From positions 62,001 through 126,000 of the forward strand of contig NZ_VCNI01000004.1 of assembly GCF_005937185.1 (NCBI RefSeq): a stretch of DNA of 64,000 nt, in the 5' to 3' direction. A model generated the notes under the pieces. That model was not told the DNA's origin. It saw only the letters and a program-made list of their open reading frames with translations, and ran no database searches. This stretch comes from Flagellimonas algicola (GTDB lineage Bacteria > Bacteroidota > Bacteroidia > Flavobacteriales > Flavobacteriaceae). The position numbers and the translations under genes were made by a program. The first letter of the stretch is position 1, and every line of letters begins with the position of its first letter. Shown one piece after another: positions 1 through 8,927 of the stretch.

Positions 1-2009
1 GGGTTAACGATTTTGATGTTTCGTGGATAAATGGAAGCCATTAAATCCGGCAAATCATATGCTTTCAAAGCCCCGGGTACGGTGAAGGATATGAGGCTGG
101 GGTCATAAGATTGGGTAGTGGCAATATCATAATAGCTCAAAAAAGGACTTACCAGCCCTACACGACCAAGGGTCTTGTCAAAAGCGGCGGCATGAAGCAA
201 TTCGGCTCCTATGGGTCCTACCGCAATTGCGGAAACCTTTGGGGTGCCCTGTACATGATTTTTTGCAAAATGAACCAGCCTTAACATATCCTCCGCACGC
301 AAGCCTACGAACGATTTCCCAACCAACATGGCGCCAAACCATTGATTATAGGATGTTTCCCCAATATAAGAATCCCCTTTTAAGTAGCCCGGTCCAAGAA
401 TGCCCATGCCTGGTAGATCTGCCAACAAAATGGAATAACCATCTTGTAAAATTGCAGGTACCAAAGTATCTTGATCAATGGCATGTTCCATACCTTTCGT
501 ATCAAAGTATACGATTATTTCATCTTTGGCATGATTCTTAGGTTTGAGCAAAATTGCGGGAACTTTGTAATCCCCACTTCCCGTTATTAGATATTTTTCC
601 AGAATGCGTTCAGATGTAACATGACGTCCGGAGAAAATAGCCTCTTCATAATCCCTTGGTTTTATAAATCCTGATAGGGCTTTGGCATTTGCTATGGATT
701 CACTGATATGGTTTTTACGTTCCCTGCGGAACTTTTGCAGTCTGCTGTTCTGCTCTTCAACTTTGTCCCTGTTAAGATCAAATATGGTTCTGCCATAATT
801 TGAAGAAATCAACTGCCCCGTTTTACTGACTTTTAGTTCTTCAACCGAAGGAATGCCCACCTCAAGATCTTCTCTGCTTCCTGGGTTGTTCAATTCTTTT
901 TGGAAGAACGCGTACATGGCCTCCCTGTTCTTTTTTGTTGATGTATGCCTGTCATCATCCTCAACTAATGTAAGATTGTTGGCTGCATTCAAAGTTGTAT
1001 ACATTTTTTGGGCTTCATCAAAGGTTTCCCGCGTACCTTGTATGCTGAAAAAATCACGGGTAGTAGCAATTACCATAGTTGGCTTGGGTGCTCTTATCTC
1101 GATAAAATCTGCGTGATCGAGGCCCTTGTCCACTAATTGGTATAGGTTCTGTTCTGCGCATTGGGGCCCAATGGACCTGTAAAGAAATTCATAGCTCGTA
1201 ATGTAGCATTCCGGGGCAGTGGCGAGAATCCTGTCGTCCAATGCGCCAAGATACGCCGTTAGGTTTCCCCCGCCGGATCTTCCGGTCATACCTAGACGAC
1301 TGCCATCCACCTCTTTTCTGGTAAGCATGTAATCAATGCCCCGTAAAACATCCCAGATAAAATAGTTACCTGTGGAATAGCCGGATATTAAACATTGTGC
1401 ACCCGCATAGGAATGTTCGTGATCCGGAATCTTGAACTTGAACTGACCAGTATGGTGATTCCAATAGTTATAGCGTTCCCCCTGACCCATAGGGTCAATG
1501 GTAAATACGATAAACCCCTTTTTTACAAGATTTATGATGATATGCTGGTACATAGGTGCCCTAAACCCTTCCAATGAGTGCCCGCATGCATAAAAAATTG
1601 CCGGGGTATTATCTTTTGCATCATCCGGTAAGTAAAGGGCCCCGGTTACATAGTAGTCCGGCATTGACTCATAGATAATCTTTTCAATTCGGTACCCATC
1701 TTTTTTCAATACACCTGTTATTTTGGCATTCAAAGGCGATTTATCGGGGAATGGGCCTACGATCTCCATCAATTGCTTTTTTGCGAGGGCTTGTCTTTTT
1801 AACCAATCTTCCTGGGTTTTTAGATTGCCTATGGCCCTTTTGCGTTCCTCCAGTTTGGAATAGGCCAAGTTGCTGAAATGCTTGTAGAGTGAGTTCTCCA
1901 AATCTGAATAGGAAGCCCAGTAATCGAAAAAACCAATATCCTCTTCTTGCGCTTGAATCGGGGACAAGATAAACAGGCAAAGAGCACAGAATTTAATGTG
2001 ATGTTTCAC
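1..2009 (-). CDS. Two-domain alpha/beta hydrolase (acetylxylan-esterase-like), 3' end beyond window
   Basis: The reading frame is open on the minus strand from GTG at 2009 to the left edge, so the C-terminus is missing. It encodes about 670 residues with an N-terminal signal peptide ending near IQAQ. The first half is an alpha/beta hydrolase: AIFYACGHSLEGF strand and turn, then the nucleophile elbow GMTGRSGGG (GxSxGG) at about residue 250. A second hydrolase-like half follows, with DEIIVYFDTKGMEH and AVGPIGAELLHAA, where the elbow serine is absent. Family knowledge: such proteins are annotated as acetylxylan or carbohydrate esterases acting in the periplasm. The gene overlaps the upstream YceI-like gene by 17 bp, which supports translational coupling. 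The GTG start is the only initiation codon near the signal peptide. Specific substrate is unknown. Confidence 0.85.
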   Translation of the reverse strand, partial: MKHHIKFCALCLFILSPIQAQEEDIGFFDYWASYSDLENSLYKHFSNLAYSKLEERKRAIGNLKTQEDWLKRQALAKKQLMEIVGPFPDKSPLNAKITGVLKKDGYRIEKIIYESMPDYYVTGALYLPDDAKDNTPAIFYACGHSLEGFRAPMYQHIIINLVKKGFIVFTIDPMGQGERYNYWNHHTGQFKFKIPDHEHSYAGAQCLISGYSTGNYFIWDVLRGIDYMLTRKEVDGSRLGMTGRSGGGNLTAYLGALDDRILATAPECYITSYEFLYRSIGPQCAEQNLYQLVDKGLDHADFIEIRAPKPTMVIATTRDFFSIQGTRETFDEAQKMYTTLNAANNLTLVEDDDRHTSTKKNREAMYAFFQKELNNPGSREDLEVGIPSVEELKVSKTGQLISSNYGRTIFDLNRDKVEEQNSRLQKFRRERKNHISESIANAKALSGFIKPRDYEEAIFSGRHVTSERILEKYLITGSGDYKVPAILLKPKNHAKDEIIVYFDTKGMEHAIDQDTLVPAILQDGYSILLADLPGMGILGPGYLKGDSYIGETSYNQWFGAMLVGKSFVGLRAEDMLRLVHFAKNHVQGTPKVSAIAVGPIGAELLHAAAFDKTLGRVGLVSPFLSYYDIATTQSYDPSLISFTVPGALKAYDLPDLMASIYPRNIKIVN

Positions 2010-2625
2010 CCTTGGTCGTTTTATTTTCGAACTTGAGGTTGAAATTCACACTAATATCGTTGCCCGTTTCTATTTGACCGAACATCGCTGTGGGTGGTTC
2101 AATATTGAAATCACTTAGCTTGATGGGCAATTCGCCCGACAAGCCCAATATTTTGCCGTCGTATGTGGGCATCACCTTAACCTGTACACTCTTTTCGACC
2201 CCTGCAATGCCCAAAATCCCGCTTAACATTATTAATTCAGCTTTGGTGCCGCCCATATATACAAAGCCACTGTCCTTGGTTGATTTGAAGGTGATACTCG
2301 GGTGCGCAATTGCTTTTATCGCTTTATGCAATTTATTGTCCATGGTCTTTCCCTTTCTGCTTTCAACATCTGTTGAAAAAATACTGACCGATAGCTTTGA
2401 AAGTGTACAGCTTTTGAAAACCTTGTTCTTTGATTTTTGGGTCAAAATGGTAATCTGACCAGCTTGTTTTTTCACATCGAGCGTCCAGTCATGCAATGTT
2501 GATGTGCCTGTTATATTTATGTTTGAACCTTCGCAGATAACATGTTGTTGTGCGGTGCCAAAAGTGGTGGTAAGGGCAACCACCACATGCACAATAAGGA
2601 TCTTGCAGCCTGGGATGCATTTCAT
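1993..2625 (-). CDS. YceI-like exported protein
   Basis: The product is 210 residues starting at ATG 2625, with AAAGGTAAG just before it; a longer start at 2652 would lie inside the upstream gene. It has a signal peptide (CKILIVHVVVALTTTFGTAQ) and the YceI core: the early INITGTSTLHDWT motif, a middle HPSITFKST strand and late GELPIKLSDFNIEPPTAM. Family knowledge: YceI proteins are lipocalin-like beta barrels that bind polyisoprenoid lipids in the periplasm. The start codon lies one base after the stop of the Gfo/Idh/MocA gene, and its end overlaps the hydrolase gene, so it is an operon member. Its link to carbohydrate enzymes is not explained by the sequence. Confidence 0.85.
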   Translation of the reverse strand: MKCIPGCKILIVHVVVALTTTFGTAQQHVICEGSNINITGTSTLHDWTLDVKKQAGQITILTQKSKNKVFKSCTLSKLSVSIFSTDVESRKGKTMDNKLHKAIKAIAHPSITFKSTKDSGFVYMGGTKAELIMLSGILGIAGVEKSVQVKVMPTYDGKILGLSGELPIKLSDFNIEPPTAMFGQIETGNDISVNFNLKFENKTTKGETSH

Positions 2626-2626
2626 C

Positions 2627-3922
2627 TTACCTTTTTTTTCCCGGTTTAACAATTTTGTATACTCCTGTTGCCATCGGTTCTTCCAAAGATTTTGAATTCC
2701 AACTTAAATCAGCTGGGACAATGGTTTCCGATGATTTGATCAGATTGTCCAATGTCATCACTTGGCCCGTTTCTGCGGCTAATCTGCCCATAATGGTAGT
2801 CAAGGTACTCTCAGCTCCGTACGTTGTATCGTTGAAGCGCGTACCATTCAATATGGCCTGGATGAATTTGGTCTGGACCTTTTGGGAATTGCCGATATCC
2901 GTGTTGTCACGATATTTCCAAAATGTTTTTCCTTGATAATCCTTGAACTGGAACCTTTCATTGGCAATTCCTTTTGTACCCCTAATTTCCCATCCCATCC
3001 TATTTGCGCAATGGTTCATGTTCCGGCATTGGGAATGCAGCTGTATCCCATTTGGGTACTGGTATTGTATAAAGAAGTGGTCATAGGTGTTGCCCTGCTC
3101 CGTTCCAGAAAACACAAGTCTACCTCCATTTCCCAATGCCTTGGAGGGGAAATTGTCCATGACCATGTTCATAATATCTATCTGATGGATAGCTTGCCCG
3201 GCCGGTTGCCCTCCCCATAGCCAGGTAAAGTACCTCCAGTTTCTAAGTTGGTATTCCATTTCGGTTTGATGAGCTTCTCTCGGAACGATTTTTGGTTCAC
3301 CAACATTGTAATAGGTATTCATGGAGGTGATCTCTCCAATCTCCCCGTTTTGTACCCTTTTGACCATCTCCTGAACGGCATCGGAGTATCTGAACTGCAA
3401 GCCTACGGACACAACCAGCTTTTTTTGATCTGCCAACAGGCCAGTTTCCATTACCTTTCTATAACCTGGGACGTCGACCGCCAAAGGTTTCTCCAGAAAA
3501 GTATGTTTACCAGCTGTTACCGCCGCTTCAAAATGTAAAGGTCTGAATGGGGGAGGAGTGGCCAGTAGAACCACATCGGATAATTCAATCACCTTTTTGT
3601 ATGCATCAAATCCTACAAACTTACCGGAGTTGTTTATTTCGCATTGGCTGTCATAATTGGCTTTTAATCTTTGGTGCAATCTGTCCACATTGTCCTTAAA
3701 AGTGTCCCCTAGGGCAACCACCTTGACCGAGGAGGTGACGTTCAATGCCTCAAACAGAGCACCTGTCCCGCGGCGTCCGCACCCAACCAAACCGATCTTT
3801 AGACTTTTGGTGCTATTTGGGTATAGGTCATGTGGCACAAGGGCAAGCATGGTTCCCCCGAGTGCTGCCGAGGCGCTTTTTTTTATGAAGGTTCTCCTTC
3901 CGTTCTTTTGTTCGGTTTTCAT
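2627..3922 (-). CDS. Gfo/Idh/MocA-family oxidoreductase, TAT-type signal
   Basis: The product is 431 residues. The N-terminus has a twin-arginine-like export signal (NGRRTFIKKSASAALGG) and then a Rossmann start, KIGLVGCGRRGTGAL, that binds NAD(P). The EKPLAVDVPGYRKVME segment holds the conserved EKP lysine of this family. GQAIHQIDIMNMVM carries the H-x-x-D pair of the C-terminal substrate domain. Such enzymes oxidise or reduce sugars and cyclitols; several exported members act as hydrolases or lyases on glycosides through transient oxidation (family knowledge). It is the second gene of a four-gene minus-strand operon. Exact substrate cannot be read from sequence. Confidence 0.9.
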   Translation of the reverse strand: MKTEQKNGRRTFIKKSASAALGGTMLALVPHDLYPNSTKSLKIGLVGCGRRGTGALFEALNVTSSVKVVALGDTFKDNVDRLHQRLKANYDSQCEINNSGKFVGFDAYKKVIELSDVVLLATPPPFRPLHFEAAVTAGKHTFLEKPLAVDVPGYRKVMETGLLADQKKLVVSVGLQFRYSDAVQEMVKRVQNGEIGEITSMNTYYNVGEPKIVPREAHQTEMEYQLRNWRYFTWLWGGQPAGQAIHQIDIMNMVMDNFPSKALGNGGRLVFSGTEQGNTYDHFFIQYQYPNGIQLHSQCRNMNHCANRMGWEIRGTKGIANERFQFKDYQGKTFWKYRDNTDIGNSQKVQTKFIQAILNGTRFNDTTYGAESTLTTIMGRLAAETGQVMTLDNLIKSSETIVPADLSWNSKSLEEPMATGVYKIVKPGKKR

Positions 3923-3951
3923 TTCAAAAGATTTGTATTTATTTAAATCCC

Positions 3952-4959
3952 CTATTCATCCAGGGCAATCTGCCAAAATTTCAGGGCTTCCTCTTCGGTT
4001 GGTTGTTTGACCGGGCTAACCAATCGAAACCCAATATAGGATGCGTCTGTATACCACCAGAAGCTTTTTGGTATTTGTGGGTCATTTTTTTGAAGATATG
4101 GGCCCGATGTTGATCTTTTGGTCGGGGAGATGTCCGTTACGTCATCATTCCAGGACCCACCCCTGTAAACTCTAGGATGTAACCTGGTCGGAATGTTCCA
4201 TGGGTTTACAGACACCGAATCCTTCGATTTGCCATAAAAGGTTTCATCGTATTGATCCAGGGTCCATTCGCCTACGTTCCCAAGAATGTCATATAGACCA
4301 TGGGCATTGGGTAATTTTTCTCCAACTTTTGAATATTGATAATCACTATTGTCGTAGCTCCATGCGAACAGATCGAGACCCTTTCCCCCTTCCTTAAAGA
4401 AATCTTTCCCGTCGGGACCGGTTTTGCACATATATTCCCATTCTGCCTCTGTGGGAAGCCGGTAAAACCTACCGGTAACCGTTGAAAGCCATTTACAAAA
4501 TGTCAGGGCGGCATAGGGAGAAATGTTAATAACGGGAAAGCCGGCCTTTCCCATTCCCAGACTGGGGTCTTCAAAAGGAGGGCTGGGGCGGGATATGGCA
4601 TCCAATTTTTCCAGTTTCCCTTCTGGCTCCGCGTGGAACAAATTTTGGTTTTCAGCAAGGAAAAGGTCGAATACCTCCCAAGTGACTTCGTATTTTCCTG
4701 CCCAAATACTGTCTATTTTTACTTTATGCAAAGGTTTTTCGTCCATATTGCCCGTCTCGCTCCCCATATCATAAGTCCCACCAGGTATTTTGACCATATC
4801 AAAGGAAATATTTGAATTGGAGATATTTTGAGTATAAGCCGTCGAATCCATTTTCATGGGCAATTGGCTGTTCCCAGATTGAATCCCACCAATGACAAAC
4901 CCCATAAAGATCAATTTATTCTGTAAGCGTGTAATCATGTTATTTATATTACGCTTCAT
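3952..4959 (-). CDS. SUMF1/FGE-sulfatase-domain protein, probably non-catalytic
   Basis: The product is 335 residues from ATG 4959; a TTG six bases upstream is less likely. After a hydrophobic N-terminus the FGE-like fold appears: MVKIPGGTYDMGSETG, the central RLPTEAEWEYMCKTG, then GNVGEWTLDQYDE and RVYRGGSWND, ending IGFRLVSP. Family knowledge: this fold includes formylglycine-generating enzymes, EgtB and PvdO. The C-terminal cysteine pair that true formylglycine-generating enzymes use for catalysis is not seen, so sulfatase activation is unlikely. No sulfatase gene is in the window. It heads the operon that continues into the oxidoreductase, the YceI-like protein and the hydrolase, and is divergent from apbE across 93 bp of very AT-rich DNA. 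Confidence 0.85.
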   Translation of the reverse strand: MKRNINNMITRLQNKLIFMGFVIGGIQSGNSQLPMKMDSTAYTQNISNSNISFDMVKIPGGTYDMGSETGNMDEKPLHKVKIDSIWAGKYEVTWEVFDLFLAENQNLFHAEPEGKLEKLDAISRPSPPFEDPSLGMGKAGFPVINISPYAALTFCKWLSTVTGRFYRLPTEAEWEYMCKTGPDGKDFFKEGGKGLDLFAWSYDNSDYQYSKVGEKLPNAHGLYDILGNVGEWTLDQYDETFYGKSKDSVSVNPWNIPTRLHPRVYRGGSWNDDVTDISPTKRSTSGPYLQKNDPQIPKSFWWYTDASYIGFRLVSPVKQPTEEEALKFWQIALDE

Positions 4960-5052
4960 GCTCAAAGATAATTTAATTATAAATAAATAAGGATATGAAA
5001 GATTAAAAACTTTTATATAATATATAAATATACTTTATATTCGTGTTATTAA

Positions 5053-6129
5053 GTGGTGAAGCATCCCGATATTTCATTAACCAATTGGACCACATTGAAA
5101 CGTTTTTATTTTTTCATATACCTTCTATCACATTGTGCGCCCGCACTTGGCCAAGAGATGGAAAAGTTTAGTTTTAGGAGGGCGGCAATGGGCACCTATC
5201 TGAATATCACTTTCTATGCGGCCAATGCAAACATTGCTGAAGATGTTGTGAACAATGCATTTGAAAGGGTGCGGGAATTGAATGGTAAATTAAGTGATTA
5301 CGACCCTGATAGTGAAGTCAATTTGCTATGCCAGAACCATAATGTAGGCCAATGGATCAAAGTCAGTGAGGAACTGTTTGAAGTTCTATCGATCTCCAAA
5401 CGCATATCCAAATCGACCAAAGGAAGGTTTGATGTTACGATCGGTGGATATTCCCAATTATGGCGAAGTTCAAAAGAGAACAAGGAATCGGCCTTTATTG
5501 ATGCTGAAAATTACGGATCTGGCTTTGGTTATCGGGATTTACACCTTAAAGCCGGAAATAGAACGGTAAAAATAGATAACGACAAAATTCGTTTGGACTT
5601 TGGTGGAATAGCCAAAGGTTATGTGGCCGATCAGTTGATACTGCTGTTGAACAAGCACCAATTAAGACATATACTAATTGATTTTGGAGGTGATTTATCC
5701 ACCGGTGACCCGCCTCCAAGTAGCAAGGGATGGAAGGTCAGGGTGGATTTTGAAAGCGAAAGAGGTAAAGATTCAAAGGTGTTGTTGGTCAAGAATATGT
5801 CTGTAGCCACATCTGGAGATTTATTTCAGAAAATTTCGCACAATGGAAGGACATTTTCCCATATTATTGATCCCTCCACGGGAATGTGGGCAACCAAATC
5901 AATTCAAGTAACGGTGATGGCCGGATCAGGCGCACTGGCGGATAGCTATGCCACTGCGTTTAATGTCATGGATATTGATCAAGTCAAAAAACTTTTGGGA
6001 AAAAAGAAGAACAGGGATGTCCACGCATTGATTTCTTATATGGAAAATGGTACAAGAAAGGTTTGGAGCTCGCCTTATTTCAATAAGTTCTTATACGCAC
6101 AGGATATTCCTTTAGTGAGGTCGAAGTAA
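5053..6129 (+). CDS. apbE: FAD:protein FMN transferase (ApbE family), exported
   Basis: The product is 358 residues with a signal peptide near residues 15-33. ApbE motifs are present in order: MGTYLNITFY, GRFDVTIGGYSQLW, DFGGIAKGYVADQL, LIDFGGDLSTGDPP, SVATSGDLFQ, SHIIDPSTG and ADSYATAFNVM. The enzyme transfers FMN from FAD to a threonine in partner flavoproteins (NqrB/C, RnfG/D or FMN-binding-domain proteins) on the periplasmic side, using Mg2+. No such partner is in the window. The start is uncertain: tandem GTG codons lie at 5053 and 5056 with no nearby ATG. The gene stands alone on the plus strand between oppositely oriented operons. Confidence 0.92.
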   Translation: MVKHPDISLTNWTTLKRFYFFIYLLSHCAPALGQEMEKFSFRRAAMGTYLNITFYAANANIAEDVVNNAFERVRELNGKLSDYDPDSEVNLLCQNHNVGQWIKVSEELFEVLSISKRISKSTKGRFDVTIGGYSQLWRSSKENKESAFIDAENYGSGFGYRDLHLKAGNRTVKIDNDKIRLDFGGIAKGYVADQLILLLNKHQLRHILIDFGGDLSTGDPPPSSKGWKVRVDFESERGKDSKVLLVKNMSVATSGDLFQKISHNGRTFSHIIDPSTGMWATKSIQVTVMAGSGALADSYATAFNVMDIDQVKKLLGKKKNRDVHALISYMENGTRKVWSSPYFNKFLYAQDIPLVRSK

Positions 6130-6163
6130 CCCATATTCTTACTGTTCAACAGGCTAGATCGAC

Positions 6164-7561
6164 TTAAAGATTTTTATAATGGTCGGGCTCGAGAAATATT
6201 CCACCAGATTCCCTGTAAAAGCTTTCGTTCAATGTGAAAAGTCCATTTTTTGGTTTATTCCATGATGCTTCGCCCCTGGGATGGTAACTTATCATGTGGT
6301 TCCAGTTTTTGTAGTTTTGGGAGCCATTTGTTTCCAGTAGCCCCACTTTTAACCCTGGAAATGGAGGCAAATGCGACGCAAGCAACTTGTTCCAATCCAC
6401 CAGGATCGGGTTTACCGTTAGATCGGTACAAAAGCAAGGGATTCCTTTGTCATGGGCAAGTTTGGCTATTTTTATGGTATTGCTTAGGGTTTTGCCCATG
6501 GCCTTCAGGGCAATTCCGGTGTAGCCCATTTCAATTCTCTTTTGCGCTTCCTTATCAGTATGGGCACTTTCGTCCGCAGCAATCCTAGCCCCTAAGTCAG
6601 AAACGTCTTCTTCCAGAGCTTCTGGAAAGGGTTCCTCGACAATCGCTATCTTGTCCAATACTTTTATTCGATCACAATGATCCAGTAACTTAACTAAAGT
6701 TTCCTTGCCATGGTATCTGCCATTTGCGTCCAAGTAATAGTAAAATTTCTTGTTGGAAATCGCTTGGGTGGTGGCAGAGCGCAGGCTACTGTCAATTAGT
6801 TTGATCCGATGCATGTCTTTTTCGAGCATTTCTTGTTGGGATCCCGGAGAACCAATTTTTATCTTTATAAAGAATTGACCTGAGTTTTTTATTTCTTCAA
6901 TTCCGGAAGTGGAAGTGGAATAAGAAATTGAGGGAATGCTTGCTATGGTTTCGGTCTTATGGGAAAATGCTTCTCTGTAATCCGATGGAATCAACTCTGT
7001 GAATGAATCGATCTTGTTTTGTTTTGCATAAAGTAACCATGCAGCATTGTCCACGGAGGTTAGGGCATTCAACGTAAAGGTTTTTCTCAAGTTTGTATTA
7101 TTGGTCAATTTGATCCCATAAGCATGGACTTCATCAAATGCATCCTCGATCATCTGGATGGGCGTATCAAAGGATTGGCCAGATAATATCTGCAAGGCCC
7201 TGGAGGTCAAATTGAACATAATGGCGTTGCTTCCACTTTCTCCCCATAAAGAAGTTATGGAAGAATCGGACCAAAGCGGACTTTGTACGCCAAGGCCTAT
7301 GGATTTGTTTCCCTCAGCATCCTTTAATTGCGAAACTACCTGCCATAGGCGCGTAATATACCCTCCTTTAAACCCATATGAATGAATTAGTGGTTCCCTT
7401 TCAAACCAAGAATGGCCCCTTGCCATGGTCAGCATTTTTTTGGACTTGGAGATCAGGTTGTTTCCCATCATATTGTTGGGGAGTCCCAATGAGGCGGCTC
7501 CTGCCGTTAATGCTGTTTTCTTCAAGAATTCCCTTCTGGTAAAATCGCTGTTATCAACCAT
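6164..7561 (-). CDS. Enolase-superfamily (muconate-lactonizing / dipeptide-epimerase-like) protein, exported
   Basis: The product is 465 residues. It has a twin-arginine signal (TRREFLKKTALTAGAASLG). The enolase-superfamily active-site series is visible: IKIKIG (KxK) near residue 235, YYLDANGRY (metal Asp), IVEEPFPE (metal Glu), IAADESAHT (metal Asp) and GIALKAMGKT (Lys on the other face). This arrangement matches the muconate-lactonizing and dipeptide-epimerase subgroups, which use a divalent metal to abstract a proton alpha to a carboxylate. A TAT signal is unusual for the superfamily but recurs in Bacteroidota gene clusters. It follows a Gfo/Idh/MocA gene on the same strand after 69 bp, so the two may be cotranscribed. 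Substrate unknown. Confidence 0.85.
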   Translation of the reverse strand: MVDNSDFTRREFLKKTALTAGAASLGLPNNMMGNNLISKSKKMLTMARGHSWFEREPLIHSYGFKGGYITRLWQVVSQLKDAEGNKSIGLGVQSPLWSDSSITSLWGESGSNAIMFNLTSRALQILSGQSFDTPIQMIEDAFDEVHAYGIKLTNNTNLRKTFTLNALTSVDNAAWLLYAKQNKIDSFTELIPSDYREAFSHKTETIASIPSISYSTSTSGIEEIKNSGQFFIKIKIGSPGSQQEMLEKDMHRIKLIDSSLRSATTQAISNKKFYYYLDANGRYHGKETLVKLLDHCDRIKVLDKIAIVEEPFPEALEEDVSDLGARIAADESAHTDKEAQKRIEMGYTGIALKAMGKTLSNTIKIAKLAHDKGIPCFCTDLTVNPILVDWNKLLASHLPPFPGLKVGLLETNGSQNYKNWNHMISYHPRGEASWNKPKNGLFTLNESFYRESGGIFLEPDHYKNL

Positions 7562-7630
7562 ACGTGTATATTATTCAAAAATTTTAGTCAAATGGATCTG
7601 CATTGCCATAGATCCTTTCAATACGATGGA

Positions 7631-8626
7631 TTATTGCCCCCAAACTTCTTTTAGGGATACCCAGGTTCCAGTTTTTTCGCTTTTCTGGGCAGCATCCAAA
7701 AAGGCAAATAGTTCTATGGTTTCACTTGGATCAACAGGAACTTCCCCTGTTTCAAAAAATTCCAAGATTTTGTCAGTCAGTGGGGAAAGGTTTTCAAAAT
7801 CGCCTAAATAACTCACTCCCTTATCACCAAAGACCTGGCCTCCATATTTTTGCATTCCATTTTTAAGGCCATTGTATGTCCCTATTCTGCCATGTCCCCA
7901 ATCACCAATTATAAAATGGTGCTTTTCAGAGGTAAAGCACTTTACTTTTTCGCAGCCGTTCCCCATAACGGTATATAAAAGTTCCGCTCCATGGATACCA
8001 TACCAATACATTGATGGATGTGTTGGTTCATAAATTATGGGAGCGTATACTTGGGCCCCTGTTACATTACCAATAGCACCATCCCTGACTTCCTGTGCGG
8101 TTTTCATGAACCTTACCGCTGAGGAGCTAAAGATTGGAATATTGAGTTTTTGGGCGAACTCAAAAATTTCAATTACCTCCACTAACGATATGGCCATTGG
8201 TTTGTCAATGAAAACCCGCTTCCCAGCCTTTAGAATGATCTCTGCTTGTTCTTTGTGCAATCTCCCATCAACGGTGCAAAGCAGAACATAATCCACTTTG
8301 TTCAACAGCTCTCCAAGCGAATCGGTGATTTCCACGCCCATGGATTTAATTTGTTTGCTGAATTGCCCCACTCTTGAATGACTGGCAGGTAGATCATTGC
8401 TTACTGAAGTGTAGGCTGCGGTTACCCTATATCCGCTATTGGAGGTATTGATCCCTCTAACCAAATAGGGGCTATGGGAAGTGTCCATCCCAACAATTCC
8501 AACACGTTTATCATTCTTTTGGCTCCACGAAAAATTGTAACCACTGGAACCTAGGCCGGGTATTAGTGTCCCAACGCCGGCACAGGATATCTTTTTTATA
8601 AAATTCCTTCTTGCTTGAGTCGCCAT
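7631..8626 (-). CDS. Gfo/Idh/MocA-family oxidoreductase (short form)
   Basis: The product is 331 residues with a TAT-like signal (QARRNFIKKISCAGVG). The nucleotide-binding region reads RVGIVGMDTSHSPYLVRG, a variant Rossmann start in which a DTSH motif replaces the usual second glycine pattern. VFIDKPMAISLVEVIE retains the DKP version of the EKP motif. The short C-terminal domain contains YWYGIHGAELLYTVMG, with the conserved histidine. It is a different subfamily from the two other Gfo/Idh/MocA proteins in this region. It precedes the enolase-superfamily gene on the same strand, so a joint role in a sugar-acid pathway is possible (inference). Confidence 0.88.
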   Translation of the reverse strand: MATQARRNFIKKISCAGVGTLIPGLGSSGYNFSWSQKNDKRVGIVGMDTSHSPYLVRGINTSNSGYRVTAAYTSVSNDLPASHSRVGQFSKQIKSMGVEITDSLGELLNKVDYVLLCTVDGRLHKEQAEIILKAGKRVFIDKPMAISLVEVIEIFEFAQKLNIPIFSSSAVRFMKTAQEVRDGAIGNVTGAQVYAPIIYEPTHPSMYWYGIHGAELLYTVMGNGCEKVKCFTSEKHHFIIGDWGHGRIGTYNGLKNGMQKYGGQVFGDKGVSYLGDFENLSPLTDKILEFFETGEVPVDPSETIELFAFLDAAQKSEKTGTWVSLKEVWGQ

Positions 8627-8665
8627 AGGGCCGTTAATTGTTTAAAATTGTATTTCAACATTATT

Positions 8666-8800
8666 TTAACCTTTCCAACAGAGAATTTCTGGCGATGGGC
8701 CCATACCGGAAACAGAGATTCCCGGGTATACTTTATTGTGTTTAACCTCTTGTATGTTCTCCCATGAAACCATATGGCCCTTAAAGTGTACTTTTTTCAT
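8666..8800 (-). pseudogene. Small ORF, possible N-terminal remnant of a cupin gene
   Basis: A 44-codon minus-strand ORF sits alone between divergent genes. It starts with ATG 8800 and reads MKKVHFKGHMVSWENIQE, then KVYPGISVSGMG. The W-x-x-I ... PGIS pattern resembles the start of cupin-domain proteins seen beside sugar-acid genes, but the cupin metal-binding histidines are absent because the frame stops. It could be a truncated cupin gene or a chance ORF. The surrounding 8627-8927 interval is otherwise AT-rich and should hold the divergent promoters of the two oxidoreductase genes. Confidence 0.3.
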
Positions 8801-8927
8801 TTCAAATGAATTTCAATACTACACCAGAAATATAAACAAAATAGAACTAAAAATAATATAAAAACTTTCTAAAAGTTATTTTTTATTAATAAAAACTTAT
8901 ATTTAATTATGTTTTAAATAATATCAA

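Noticed and set aside
2090-2458. Plus-strand ORF of 122 codons over the YceI-like gene
   Set aside because: It mirrors a well-supported minus-strand gene and has no family features.
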